Notes under the pieces: generated by a model
What the model was told of the DNA's origin: nothing
Seen by the model: only the letters and a program-made list of their open reading frames with translations
The model's database searches: none
In this document: in pieces, positions 54,017-62,809 of the stretch
Layout of the letters: each line of letters begins with the position of its first letter
Position numbering within the stretch: the stretch's first letter is position 1
From: Sedimentibacter sp. SX930
GTDB taxonomy: Bacteria > Bacillota > Bacilli > Lactobacillales > Aerococcaceae
Length of the DNA: 64,000 nt
Assembly: GCA_002155105.1 (NCBI GenBank)
Contig: MUZD01000001.1
Span: 1-64,000 of the forward strand
Direction of reading: 5' to 3'
Translations under genes and position numbers: made by a program

Positions 54017-54201
54017 GTCGTCCGATTCTTTCCGGTTATCGGACAATGCGAAGACCATATATGCCTTAGTTGTCCGATTCTTCGGGGTTATCGGACAATG
54101 CGAAGACCATATATGCCTTAGTTGTCCGATTCTTCGGGGTTATCGGACAACTCGAAGAACATTTATGCTGTGGTTGTCCGATTTCCCCCGGTTATCGGAC
54201 A
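54017..54201. repeat. Tandem palindromic repeat, family A, four units of 52 bp
   Basis: Units start at 54017, 54069, 54121 and 54173, an exact 52-bp period. Each is GTTGTCCGATTCTTCGGGGT then TATCGGACAA, a palindrome with TTGTCCGAT/ATCGGACAA arms, followed by a GCGAAGACCATATATGCCTTA spacer. The last unit is truncated. The array fills the gap between convergent mnmH and csd. A lone palindrome of the same type is at 9913-9942. Confidence 0.9.
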
Positions 54202-54212
54202 TCTTTTCATTT

Positions 54213-55373
54213 TTATCCTTCTTCCGCCAAGCTCCTCAGCGCTTTGGCTGCGTAGTCGATTTCCTCCACCGTATTGAAGCTGGAGAAGCTGAAACGGACC
54301 ATGCCGCTTTTTTCTGTGCCGAAAGCCTGATGGATGAGCGGCGCGCAATGGGCGCCGGGGCGAACCGCGATTGCGTAATCCATGAAGAGCGCATCGCTGA
54401 GGTCGCCGGAGGACCAGCCCTCCAGATTCAGCGAAACGACCGGCGCACGCTCGACGTTTTCAGCGAAACTTCCGTAGAGGGTGATTCCCGGGATGTCCTT
54501 GATCTGGTCATGGAAGCGGAAAGTCAGTTCCTGCAGGTGCCTAGTGATCGCTGCCAGTCCTTTCTGGCTGATGTAATCCAAACCGGCGGAAAGGCCCGCC
54601 AAGCCATGGACATTCTGGGTGCCCGGCTCGAACAAAGTCGGCATCTCTGTCGGGTATTGCTTATCGAAAGAATGGAAGCCGCTGCCGCCGGTGAACACCG
54701 GCACGAATTCCAAAGACCTGTCTCCGAGGCAGATGCCGCCCGTTCCTTGCGGGCCGTAGAGTCCTTTATGGCCGGTGAAGCAGAGGATATCGATGTGCTG
54801 CTTCACCATGTCAATGGCGAGGACGCCTGCGCTCTGGGAGGCGTCGACGATGAAAGTCAGGTCGTGCTCCCGGCAAAAAGCGCCGATCCGTTCCAGATCT
54901 GCGGCATTGCCGGTGACATTGGAAGCATGGTTGACCACGACTGCACGCGTAGCGGGTCGCAACAAGCGCTCGAAATCAGAATAAAGGAGCGCCCCAAGTT
55001 CATCGACGCCGACAAAGGATAGGGCAGCGCCCTGTTCTTCAAGTTGGTAAAGCGGACGCAGGACGGCGTTGTGTTCGGTAGCTGTCGTGATGATGTGGTC
55101 CACCGGCTTCAGCAAGCCCTTCAGGACCATGTTCAGCGAGGCGGTGGCGTTTGCCGTAAAAGCGACGTTTGCCGCGTCCGGTACACCGAATAGGGCGGCC
55201 GTTTTTTGGCGCAGCATCTCCGTCAACCGCAATGCGTTCAGGGAAACGGTATGGCTTCCGCGTGCCGGGTTGCCCAACTGACCGTCGGCGATGGCATGAT
55301 AGACAGCTTCAGCCACCGCAGCCGGCTTCTTCAGCGTGGTGGCGCTGTTGTCGAAATAATAAAGTTCAGTCAT
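54213..55373 (-). CDS. Class V PLP enzyme, cysteine desulfurase / selenocysteine lyase-like
   Basis: This 386-residue protein starts YYFDNSATTLKKPAAVAEAV and contains DASQSAGVLAI, the cofactor lysine in CFTGHKGLYGPQGTGG, and RPGAHCAPLIHQ with the catalytic Cys in the expected C-terminal loop. It probably frees selenium or sulfur from (seleno)cysteine for SelD. GGAGG before ATG 55373 sets the start. It overlaps the DUF3343 gene by 8 bp, so the four genes selD, yedF, DUF3343 and this one are one operon. Confidence 0.88.
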   Translation of the reverse strand: MTELYYFDNSATTLKKPAAVAEAVYHAIADGQLGNPARGSHTVSLNALRLTEMLRQKTAALFGVPDAANVAFTANATASLNMVLKGLLKPVDHIITTATEHNAVLRPLYQLEEQGAALSFVGVDELGALLYSDFERLLRPATRAVVVNHASNVTGNAADLERIGAFCREHDLTFIVDASQSAGVLAIDMVKQHIDILCFTGHKGLYGPQGTGGICLGDRSLEFVPVFTGGSGFHSFDKQYPTEMPTLFEPGTQNVHGLAGLSAGLDYISQKGLAAITRHLQELTFRFHDQIKDIPGITLYGSFAENVERAPVVSLNLEGWSSGDLSDALFMDYAIAVRPGAHCAPLIHQAFGTEKSGMVRFSFSSFNTVEEIDYAAKALRSLAEEG

Positions 55374-55638
55374 GCCAGACCTCCACGGATTTTTTCCGGT
55401 TCTCAAAACGGACCTCGTAGCAACCATCATTGGAAATGGAACGCTCCGACAGCAACAAGCGGACAGCGTTCAGTTCATCGAGATGCGTCTGCAGCACCAA
55501 TCCGCATCCGGCCGAAATTTGTTCCGGCATGGGGATCAGCCGGCATTCCTGACCGGCATCCAGGACAACAGCTTCAGCGGCTGCGGCGGCCTGGGACGTC
55601 GGAAACGCGACGATGCCGTAATGTTTGCGGTCGATCAT
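55366..55638 (-). CDS. DUF3343 protein
   Basis: This 90-residue protein begins YGIVAFPTSQAAAAAEAVVL and contains CRLIPMPEQISAGCGLVLQT, the DUF3343 core with a conserved Cys. Such proteins recur beside selD, yedF and NifS-like genes. A role in carrying or sensing selenium or sulfur is supposed but unproven. It overlaps yedF by 4 bp and csd by 8 bp. Confidence 0.85.
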   Translation of the reverse strand: MIDRKHYGIVAFPTSQAAAAAEAVVLDAGQECRLIPMPEQISAGCGLVLQTHLDELNAVRLLLSERSISNDGCYEVRFENRKKSVEVWHD

Positions 55639-56258
55639 GGCGATACGATCTTGGCGGTGCGCATGATTTCAACGATGCGGTACATGTTCGTAAAGGTACC
55701 GACCGCCAATTTGTCCTTCACGCCATAGAATTCCCCGCAGATGCCGCAAGTCAGGACCTCGACGCCGTCTTCCTCCAGCGCTTTGAGGTCGTCCAACACG
55801 GACGAACCTTCCATCGTCAGCAATGCACCGGCATTGTAGCAGAGCACTTTTTCGGGCAGGATTTCCTGTTCCGTCAAGGAGAAGAGGAAGCTTTTCATCA
55901 GCGTACGGCCCAATTCTTCGCTGCCGTTGCCGATGAAGTCGCTGTTCAGTACGACGACATAATTTGTGCCGGATGACTTCAAAGTTTCGGCGGCTTGCTC
56001 CGGAAGCGCGGTGTGTCCGGTGGCGTGTGCTTCGTTACCGGCGTTCGGATCGGAAAGCTGGACTTCATAAAGGGAATCATTGATTTTTTCGACTTGGACG
56101 GACAGTTTTAGCTGCTCCGCCATCTTGGCAAGGTTCTGCGTCGCAATCTCATTGTCTACGCTGATGAGTATGGCCTCCCCGTTGCTCTCCTTCAAAGCCC
56201 GTTTGGTCAGAATGACCGGCATCGGACAAGCTTGTCCGACTGCATCTATTTTTTTCAT
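55635..56258 (-). CDS. yedF: Selenium metabolism protein YedF
   Basis: This 207-residue protein has an N-terminal TusA-like domain (VGQACPMPVILTKRAL, with the persulfide-type Cys in CPMP). Its C-terminal DsrE/F-like domain contains NYVVVLNSDFIGNGSEELGR, VLCYNAGALL and VEVLTCGICGEFYGV, with several Cys. Fusions of this kind occur next to selD in selenium-using Firmicutes and are thought to relay selenium or sulfur. It is 43 bp behind selD and overlaps the DUF3343 gene. Confidence 0.9.
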   Translation of the reverse strand: MKKIDAVGQACPMPVILTKRALKESNGEAILISVDNEIATQNLAKMAEQLKLSVQVEKINDSLYEVQLSDPNAGNEAHATGHTALPEQAAETLKSSGTNYVVVLNSDFIGNGSEELGRTLMKSFLFSLTEQEILPEKVLCYNAGALLTMEGSSVLDDLKALEEDGVEVLTCGICGEFYGVKDKLAVGTFTNMYRIVEIMRTAKIVSP

Positions 56259-56301
56259 GCCTTTTTCCTCCTGGTTAAATCATATTTTTGTCATGCTTTT
56301 C

Positions 56302-57333
56302 TCAATGGACGATCGTGATCTTCTTGGTGTCCTTTTCGGTCACTTCGCCGATGATGCCGCAGGACAAGCCCAATGCTTCGATTTCGGCAAGCAGAGCGGC
56401 CGCTTCTTCGACAGGGACGCTCACCAGCAGGCCGCCGGATGTCTGCGGATCGAAAAGGATTTCCTCCAAGGCATAGTCATCGATCTGGAAGTCCACATCG
56501 GCTTCCAAGTGATTGCGGTTGCGTTGTCCGCCGGCTGTAATCAGGAATTCCTTGGCTCCCTGATAGGCTCCGCTCAGGCAAGGCACGCTGTCGGCGTAGA
56601 CTGTTGCGGAACAGCGGTCGCTGACCATTTCCGACAGATGCCCCAACAAGCCGAAGCCGGTGATATCGGTGCAGCTGTGGACTGTGTACTTTTTCAGGAC
56701 TTCCGCCGCATAACGGTTCAACGTCGTCATCGAGACGATTGCCTGGTCGAAGGCTTCCTGCGCCATTTCCCCGGCGCTGTAGGCCGTCGTGATGATGCCT
56801 GTTCCCAATGGCTTCGTCAGCAGCAGGACATCGCCCGGGACGCACGTATCATTCCGGTAGATCCGATCCGGATGGACTCTTCCCAATACCGAGAGACCGT
56901 ATTTGGGCTGGGGGTCGTGGATCGAATGTCCACCGACCAGCACACCGCCTGCCTCCTGAACTTTCTTAAAGCCGCCAGCCAAAATTTTCCCGAGTGTATC
57001 GGTGCTTTTTGTTTCGGGCCAGCAGACGATATTCATGGCCGTCAGGACTTCGCCGCCCATCGCAAATACATCGCTCAAGGCGTTGGCTGCGGCGATTTCC
57101 CCGAAGAGCGAGGCATCCGCGACCATTGCGGGAAAGAAGTCCAACGTCTGGATCATGGCCGTCTCGGCGTCTATCCGGAATACCGCCGCATCATCGGACG
57201 AGTCGAAACCGACCAAAAAATTCGGGTTCTCCTGTTTCGGAAACTGGCTGAGCAGATCGCCCAGAACGCCGGGGCCGATTTTCGCATTGCACCCACCGCA
57301 GATAAATAGTTCATTTGATAATTCCTGTTCCAT
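56302..57333 (-). CDS. selD: Selenide, water dikinase (selenophosphate synthetase)
   Basis: This 343-residue enzyme makes selenophosphate from selenide and ATP. The N-terminal ICGGCNAKIGPG has Cys at the Sec/Cys17 position and the conserved Lys. DDAAVF, TLDFFPAMVADASLFGEIAA and NALSDVFAMGG complete the ATP/metal site. It is a Cys form and no Sec codon is needed. ATG 57333 follows AGGAG at a good distance (GTG 57342 is too close). SelA, SelB and selC are not in the window, so mnmH is the visible consumer. Confidence 0.95.
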   Translation of the reverse strand: MEQELSNELFICGGCNAKIGPGVLGDLLSQFPKQENPNFLVGFDSSDDAAVFRIDAETAMIQTLDFFPAMVADASLFGEIAAANALSDVFAMGGEVLTAMNIVCWPETKSTDTLGKILAGGFKKVQEAGGVLVGGHSIHDPQPKYGLSVLGRVHPDRIYRNDTCVPGDVLLLTKPLGTGIITTAYSAGEMAQEAFDQAIVSMTTLNRYAAEVLKKYTVHSCTDITGFGLLGHLSEMVSDRCSATVYADSVPCLSGAYQGAKEFLITAGGQRNRNHLEADVDFQIDDYALEEILFDPQTSGGLLVSVPVEEAAALLAEIEALGLSCGIIGEVTEKDTKKITIVH

Positions 57334-57600
57334 ATTTCTCACTCCTGTAGGTCATGACGTGTTCACCTTACAATTATATACCACCAGTCAAAACATAAGG
57401 CGGATAATCTGCATATTTTATAAGTGGAGTGTCTGATCGGACAGAACCGCAATATTTTTTGTGCGGGAAAAATAGGCCGCGGATGTGATATGATGAGGAG
57501 GTCATTTCTGACGGTTTGCCATCGCTTAATTGAGTGAACACAAGCACGTCCAGGAATATTCGGTTAATAAGAGAAGATAAACAATTAAGGATGGGTGCAA

Positions 57601-59790
57601 GTGGTGGATAAAGAATTACTGTACGGGACGCTAAAAAAATATTTCGGATATGACAGTTTCCGGGAGGGCCAAGAGGAATTGATCACGAACACCCTGCAAG
57701 GGAAAGACGTGCTCGGGATCATGCCGACGAGCGGAGGGAAATCGCTCTGCTACCAACTTCCGGCATTGTTGCTGGACGGCATGACGATCGTCGTTTCCCC
57801 GCTCGTGTCCTTGATGAAGGATCAGGTGGACAGCCTGCGGGAAATGGGGATTGCCGCGGCATACCTGAACAGCACGCTCTCCAGAGAAGAGTTTCTGCAA
57901 TTGATGGATGACATGCGTTCCGGACAGCTCAAGCTGCTCTACATCGCGCCGGAACGGATAGACAACGAGTCATTCATGAATGCTTTGCGCTTTGTGAAGG
58001 TGCCGTTGTTGGTGGTCGATGAGGCCCACTGTATCTCGCAATGGGGCAGCGATTTCCGGCCTGCCTACCAAGGCGTGGCCCGACTGTACGATCTGTTCGA
58101 CAGACGTCCGATGGTTGCCGCCTTCACCGCCACGGCCACTGAACCTGTCCAGGACGATATCCTGGTCCAATTGCGCCTGCAGAATCCGTTCCGGTTGGTG
58201 ACCGGTTTTGACCGCGGCAATTTGGCCTTCAGCGTGGAAAAGCCCGCCGACAAGTTCAAGTTCCTCGTGAAGGACCTCAATCCGAAGGAAGCGAGCATCA
58301 TCTATTGTTCGACCAGAAAAAATGTGGAATCGGTCCAGAAGAAATTGGAACAAAAAGGCTTTGCCGTGACGCTTTATCATGCCGGGTTGCCGGAACACGA
58401 GCGCCAGCGGAACCAGGATGATTTCCTGTTCGACCGCAAACCGATCATGGTCGCTACGAATGCTTTCGGCATGGGGATCGACAAAAGCAATGTGCGGACC
58501 GTTTACCACTACAACATGCCCAAAAACATCGAAAGCTATTACCAGGAAGCCGGAAGGGCGGGCCGTGACGGAGAGGAAGCGCGTGTCATCCTGCTGTTTT
58601 CGACGCAGGATATCATCATCAATCAGTTGCTGAACAGCAAGACGAACGACAGCGAAGCGACCAATAAATTGAACAAGATGATCAATTACTGTTACACGAA
58701 CCAATGCCTGCGCCGGTACATCCTGGAATATTTCGGCGAAACGACAGCTGAGCTGAATTGCCAACACTGCTCCAACTGCCTGCGCCGCACGGAGCAGATA
58801 GACATCACGGAAGAAGCCCAAAAAATCCTGTCCTGCGTCGTGCGGGTGCGCGGACGTTACGGCGTCCAGAAAATCATCGGCATCCTGACGGGGAGCAAAC
58901 AGAAGGGCATCACCGATTTCGGGCTGGATAAGCTGAAGACATACGGACTGATGAGCGCCTATAATGATGGGGAGATCCGCGAAATGATCGGGGTTTTGAT
59001 TGCGGATGAATACCTGCAGGTGACGGGCGATCAGTATCCTTTGATCCAAGTCACTCCAAAAGCGCTGGAAGTCCTGAAGGAAGGGAAAAAGGTCGGGATG
59101 TCCTATGCGGTCGAGTCTGGCAGAGGCACCGCCAAACAGAGCGGAGGCGGCTTGTACGATACCGAGCTGTTCGACCGTCTGCGCAGTGTGCGTACGGAAA
59201 TGGCGAATGAGCATGGGATTCCTTCCTATATCGTCTTTTCCGACAGCACGCTGCATGAAATGGCCCGCAACTTTCCGACTGATGATGACGGCTTCCTGCG
59301 TTTGTCAGGGGTAGGCGAAACGAAGCTGGAGCGCTACGGCGAAGTCTTCATGGGCGTCATTTCCGATTATCTGAAGGAGTTCCCTGATGCCGAATCGATT
59401 CTGCAGCAGAAACGGCTGGAACAGAAAGAGCAGGAAGGCAATCCGGAAACCGCGGAAAAACGCCCGAAACCGGCGCAGAAGAATTACGCCGGCACCACCT
59501 TTGAGGAGACCTATCGCCTGTATCAAGAAGGCAAAACGGTCGAAGAGATCATCGCCATCAGAGGACTTGCACGGATGACCATCGAAAACCATTTCCGCCA
59601 TTTGGCCGAGTTGTCAGCATACGAAATGCGTTTGACGGATTTCGTCACGGATGAGCAGGCGGAGGCCATCGCCAGAGCAATCGAGGAAGCAGAGGATCAG
59701 CACCTGAAACCCCTCAAGGAAAAATTGGGGGACGACTACAGCTATTTTCAGATCGGGATGGTACTGGCTTTCCGGAAAAGAGAACAGTAG
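57601..59790 (+). CDS. recQ: ATP-dependent DNA helicase RecQ
   Basis: This 729-residue helicase has Walker A PTSGGKSLCYQLPAL, DEAH (VVDEAHCISQWG), FTATAT, the zinc/RQC region (CYTNQCLRRYILEYFGE, NCQHCSNC) and an HRDC domain at about residues 515-590 (ELFDRLRSVRTEMANEHGIP). A C-terminal helix-turn-helix (YRLYQEGKTVEEIIAIRGL) follows, common in Firmicute RecQ. Only GTG starts are available. GTG 57601 fits best with AAGG at 57587, with 57595 and 57604 as alternatives. Confidence 0.93.
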   Translation: MVDKELLYGTLKKYFGYDSFREGQEELITNTLQGKDVLGIMPTSGGKSLCYQLPALLLDGMTIVVSPLVSLMKDQVDSLREMGIAAAYLNSTLSREEFLQLMDDMRSGQLKLLYIAPERIDNESFMNALRFVKVPLLVVDEAHCISQWGSDFRPAYQGVARLYDLFDRRPMVAAFTATATEPVQDDILVQLRLQNPFRLVTGFDRGNLAFSVEKPADKFKFLVKDLNPKEASIIYCSTRKNVESVQKKLEQKGFAVTLYHAGLPEHERQRNQDDFLFDRKPIMVATNAFGMGIDKSNVRTVYHYNMPKNIESYYQEAGRAGRDGEEARVILLFSTQDIIINQLLNSKTNDSEATNKLNKMINYCYTNQCLRRYILEYFGETTAELNCQHCSNCLRRTEQIDITEEAQKILSCVVRVRGRYGVQKIIGILTGSKQKGITDFGLDKLKTYGLMSAYNDGEIREMIGVLIADEYLQVTGDQYPLIQVTPKALEVLKEGKKVGMSYAVESGRGTAKQSGGGLYDTELFDRLRSVRTEMANEHGIPSYIVFSDSTLHEMARNFPTDDDGFLRLSGVGETKLERYGEVFMGVISDYLKEFPDAESILQQKRLEQKEQEGNPETAEKRPKPAQKNYAGTTFEETYRLYQEGKTVEEIIAIRGLARMTIENHFRHLAELSAYEMRLTDFVTDEQAEAIARAIEEAEDQHLKPLKEKLGDDYSYFQIGMVLAFRKREQ

Positions 59791-59803
59791 AATGACTTAG
59801 AAT

Positions 59804-59848
59804 AAGTTTGGGGGATACTTCATTTTTGAAGCGTCCCTGAACTTTTTG
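59804..59848 (+). terminator. Intrinsic terminator after recQ
   Basis: AAGTTTGGGG...CTTC pairs with GAAG...CCCTGAACTT, followed by five T. Confidence 0.7.
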
Positions 59849-59983
59849 CAGTTATCCGGGTCTTTGGCCCGCTTGTGTTTTTTTTAACGGGGTATTGTTT
59901 GGTATAATGGAGGAAAGAGAGCGGTTACGAATGAATGGACGCTCCAATTCTTGTCGCTTACGGTCCTGCCGGGAGGGATTATC

Positions 59984-61642
59984 ATGAGAAGGAACATTTT
60001 GTTTATTCTGTTGGGGTTGTTCATTGTTGCCGGATTAGCCCCTGCCCGCATCGCAGCTCCAGCATATTCGTTGGAGAACGTTGCAGTTGTCCAACAAAGT
60101 TTGCTGGAGCTTTACGATCCAGCCTACCTAAATCTGGATGGAACGCTTGCCGAAACCGGCAGGGATCATGTCACACAACAGACAAGAAGTGTTGCCGCCC
60201 TATCAAGGACACTGGATAGCCAGCCTTCAACGCCAACGGCCGGCAACGCTGAATTAGTTTATACGACTTACTTACAGGACAGTGGTTGGTATCCCGAGGT
60301 CCAGGAAGGTGCAATCAGCGGCGGGGCGGCTTTGCCGCTCGAAGCCATCCAGGTGCGCTTGACCCATTTGGCCGAAGCTGGCAGCGTTTCTTATCGGACT
60401 TATCGTCAGGAAAGCGGTTGGTCAGGCTATGCCAAAAACGGCGAGATATCCGGAGCGACAGGGGTCGGTGAAGCGATCGAGGCCGTGCAATTCAAATTGA
60501 CGGGTGCTTTGGCAGCTCAATACGATATTTATTACCGGGTCCAAACGAGCCGCTTCGGTTGGCTGGATTGGGCCGGAAATGGTGAAACAGCCGGAACGGC
60601 CGGTTTCCGCTATCCGATTGAAGGAGTTGAAATCGTTCTGATGAACAAGGAACAGACTTTTTTAGGCAAGCGTGAGCAGAACTTCATCGAACGCATCGAA
60701 CCTGTTTTGTCCTACGGTAGCTATTTGACGGATTCGGGCTGGCAGGAGCCTGTCCTCAATCCGGCGCAAAGCGGATCCCCTGATTCCTCGCAATCGCTGG
60801 AGGGCTTGCAGGCGAAATTGGATTCCCAACCTTATTCTGGATCGGTCTCCTACCGTGCCGCCACAAGTGAAAACGGTTGGCTTGAATGGACACAGGACGG
60901 ATTGGAAGCCGGACTGCCAGGAACAGGTCAACGCATCGAGCGTATCGAAATGCAGTTGACGGATGAACTGGCTGCGCACTATGATATTTATTATCAGGTC
61001 CATGTGCCGGGAGTGGGTTGGTTGGATTGGGCCAAGAATGGCGAAACAGCCGGAACGCAAGGATACGACTATGACGTCAGCGCCGTCCAGATGCAATTGG
61101 TTCAAAAAGACGCGGCAGCGCCGGGGAAAACGGCAGTCGCTTTCATGAAATACGTACCGAAACCGCCGCCCGCTCCGGTTGCCCCGGTAGTCCCAACCTA
61201 TCCGACGGGACCCGATTGGACTGTCCAGGATGGCACCTTCCGGACAAACGCCGGCACCAACTATTATGTCGGCTCCAGTTACATCATCATCAGCATCGCC
61301 TATCAACGCGTCTGGGCCTACATCGGCAATCAGCAGATCGTCAATGCTCCCGTCATCACCGGACGACCTTCGATGCCGACGCCACGAGGACTGTTCGCGA
61401 TCCAACCGTATAAGGAATCCCCAAGCGTTCTGATCGGGGAAGATTACGAGTCACCGGTCCAATATTGGATTCCATTTTTGGGGAATGCCTACGGTTTGCA
61501 TGACGCCTCTTGGCAGACCCAGGGCTTCGGCGGTGATCTTTATCTGTATTTGGGTTCGCACGGCTGCGTCAATACCCCTTACTATGCGGTCCAAACTCTT
61601 TACAATACCTATTCCGTCGGCACGCCGGTCGTGGTATATTAA
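59984..61642 (+). CDS. Secreted L,D-transpeptidase with six ChW repeats
   Basis: This 552-residue exported protein has a signal peptide (residues 1-27). About 330 residues contain six ChW (hydrophobic, conserved Trp) repeats of 45-50 residues, each with a GW pair and a final hydrophobic strand (IEAVQFKL, IEGVEIVL). After a Pro-rich linker (PKPPPAPVAP) comes a YkuD domain (about 420-552) with HD-x and SHGCVNTP holding the catalytic Cys (about residue 526). It should make 3-3 or other L,D cross-links in peptidoglycan. GGGAGGG precedes ATG 59984, and TATAAT lies at 59903-59908. Confidence 0.9.
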   Translation: MRRNILFILLGLFIVAGLAPARIAAPAYSLENVAVVQQSLLELYDPAYLNLDGTLAETGRDHVTQQTRSVAALSRTLDSQPSTPTAGNAELVYTTYLQDSGWYPEVQEGAISGGAALPLEAIQVRLTHLAEAGSVSYRTYRQESGWSGYAKNGEISGATGVGEAIEAVQFKLTGALAAQYDIYYRVQTSRFGWLDWAGNGETAGTAGFRYPIEGVEIVLMNKEQTFLGKREQNFIERIEPVLSYGSYLTDSGWQEPVLNPAQSGSPDSSQSLEGLQAKLDSQPYSGSVSYRAATSENGWLEWTQDGLEAGLPGTGQRIERIEMQLTDELAAHYDIYYQVHVPGVGWLDWAKNGETAGTQGYDYDVSAVQMQLVQKDAAAPGKTAVAFMKYVPKPPPAPVAPVVPTYPTGPDWTVQDGTFRTNAGTNYYVGSSYIIISIAYQRVWAYIGNQQIVNAPVITGRPSMPTPRGLFAIQPYKESPSVLIGEDYESPVQYWIPFLGNAYGLHDASWQTQGFGGDLYLYLGSHGCVNTPYYAVQTLYNTYSVGTPVVVY

Positions 61643-61693
61643 CCACCAGACGCGGAAAACCATGAAAAAAATAATGAACAAGCAGGTGAATGT

Positions 61694-62692
61694 GTGACTA
61701 AGAAAAAGATATTGATGATCGGCACGGGCGGTACGATCGCATCAAAAATAACGCCTAACGGGCTCGATCCCCAGCTGACATCAGAAGAGATACTGGCTTT
61801 TATCCCCGGCATCTCAGAAATATGCGAGGTCGATACCCTTCAGATCTGCAATATCGACAGCACCAACATCGCGCCTGACATCTGGGTGCTGATGACGGAC
61901 ACCATCAGAGAAAAGTATGAACAATATGACGGGTTTGTCGTCACCCACGGAACCGACACGATGGCTTATACGGCTGCCGCGCTTTCCTATATGATCCAGG
62001 ATTCACCCAAACCAATCATCATCACCGGAGCCCAAAAACCGATCAATATGGAAATCACCGATTCGAAGACGAATCTCTTCGACAGTTTCCTGTACGCATC
62101 TTCAGATTCCGCCAGCGGTGTCCAGATCGTCTTCAACGGGAAGGTTATCCTCGGAACACGGGCAAGGAAGACGCATTCCAAGAGCTTCCAGGCTTTTTCC
62201 AGCATCAATTACCCTTATTTGGCGATCATCCAGGATGGACGCGTAATCTCCTACATCACAAAAGAAAAAGCGCCAGCACCGCGTTTCTATGACAGTCTGG
62301 ATGCGAAGGTCGCGTTGTTCAAGCTGACGCCGGGAGTGGATTCGGATATTCTTGCTTACATGCTTGAACGGAACGATGCCATCATCATCGAAAGCTACGG
62401 AGTCGGCGGGATCCCTTCGGCGCCGGAGTACGGGTATTTCGAGGTCATCAACCACTGGATCGGCCAAGGGAAGACTGTGGTCATGACGACGCAGGTCCCG
62501 AATGAGGGCAGCGACATGGAAATCTACAAAGTCGGCCACGAACTGAAATCGCGGGTCAATATTTTGGAAGCCTACGACATGATCACCGAAGCGGTCGTAT
62601 GCAAACTGATGTGGATATTGGGCCAGACGCAAGACCCGGCCCGGATCAAGCAACTTTTCTACACTACGATCAGCAATGATATCCTGTATTAA
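61694..62692 (+). CDS. ansA: Type I L-asparaginase
   Basis: This 332-residue enzyme hydrolyses asparagine to aspartate and ammonia. The two catalytic threonine motifs are GTGGTIASKI and VTHGTDTMAYTAAAL. It lacks a signal peptide, so it is cytoplasmic (type I). It starts with GTG after AGGTG. Aspartate produced can enter the aspA reaction encoded at 22924. Confidence 0.93.
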   Translation: MTKKKILMIGTGGTIASKITPNGLDPQLTSEEILAFIPGISEICEVDTLQICNIDSTNIAPDIWVLMTDTIREKYEQYDGFVVTHGTDTMAYTAAALSYMIQDSPKPIIITGAQKPINMEITDSKTNLFDSFLYASSDSASGVQIVFNGKVILGTRARKTHSKSFQAFSSINYPYLAIIQDGRVISYITKEKAPAPRFYDSLDAKVALFKLTPGVDSDILAYMLERNDAIIIESYGVGGIPSAPEYGYFEVINHWIGQGKTVVMTTQVPNEGSDMEIYKVGHELKSRVNILEAYDMITEAVVCKLMWILGQTQDPARIKQLFYTTISNDILY

Positions 62693-62737
62693 AAGAGCGG
62701 AAAAGCCATCCTCTGCGAGGGCTTTTCCGCTCTTTTC
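62691..62737. terminator. Bidirectional intrinsic terminator
   Basis: AAAAGAGCGGAAAAGCC pairs with GGCTTTTCCGCTCTTTT just after the asparaginase stop. Confidence 0.9.
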
Positions 62738-62809
62738 TGTTTCGAGGAGCTATTTTTTGGGTGACTCTACGAACGCAGCCATCCTAAAACGGATCCCTCC
62801 ATAAGCAAT

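Noticed and set aside
54017-54201. Regularly spaced palindromic repeats resembling a small CRISPR array
   Set aside because: The spacers are as conserved as the palindromes, units are 52 bp throughout, and no cas gene is present. It is a tandem repeat.
56302-57333. Selenocysteine in SelD
   Set aside because: The active-site position is encoded as Cys and no in-frame TGA is needed.
57970-59256. Long minus-strand frame (428 codons) inside recQ
   Set aside because: Antisense shadow of a complete RecQ coding region, with no ribosome site.
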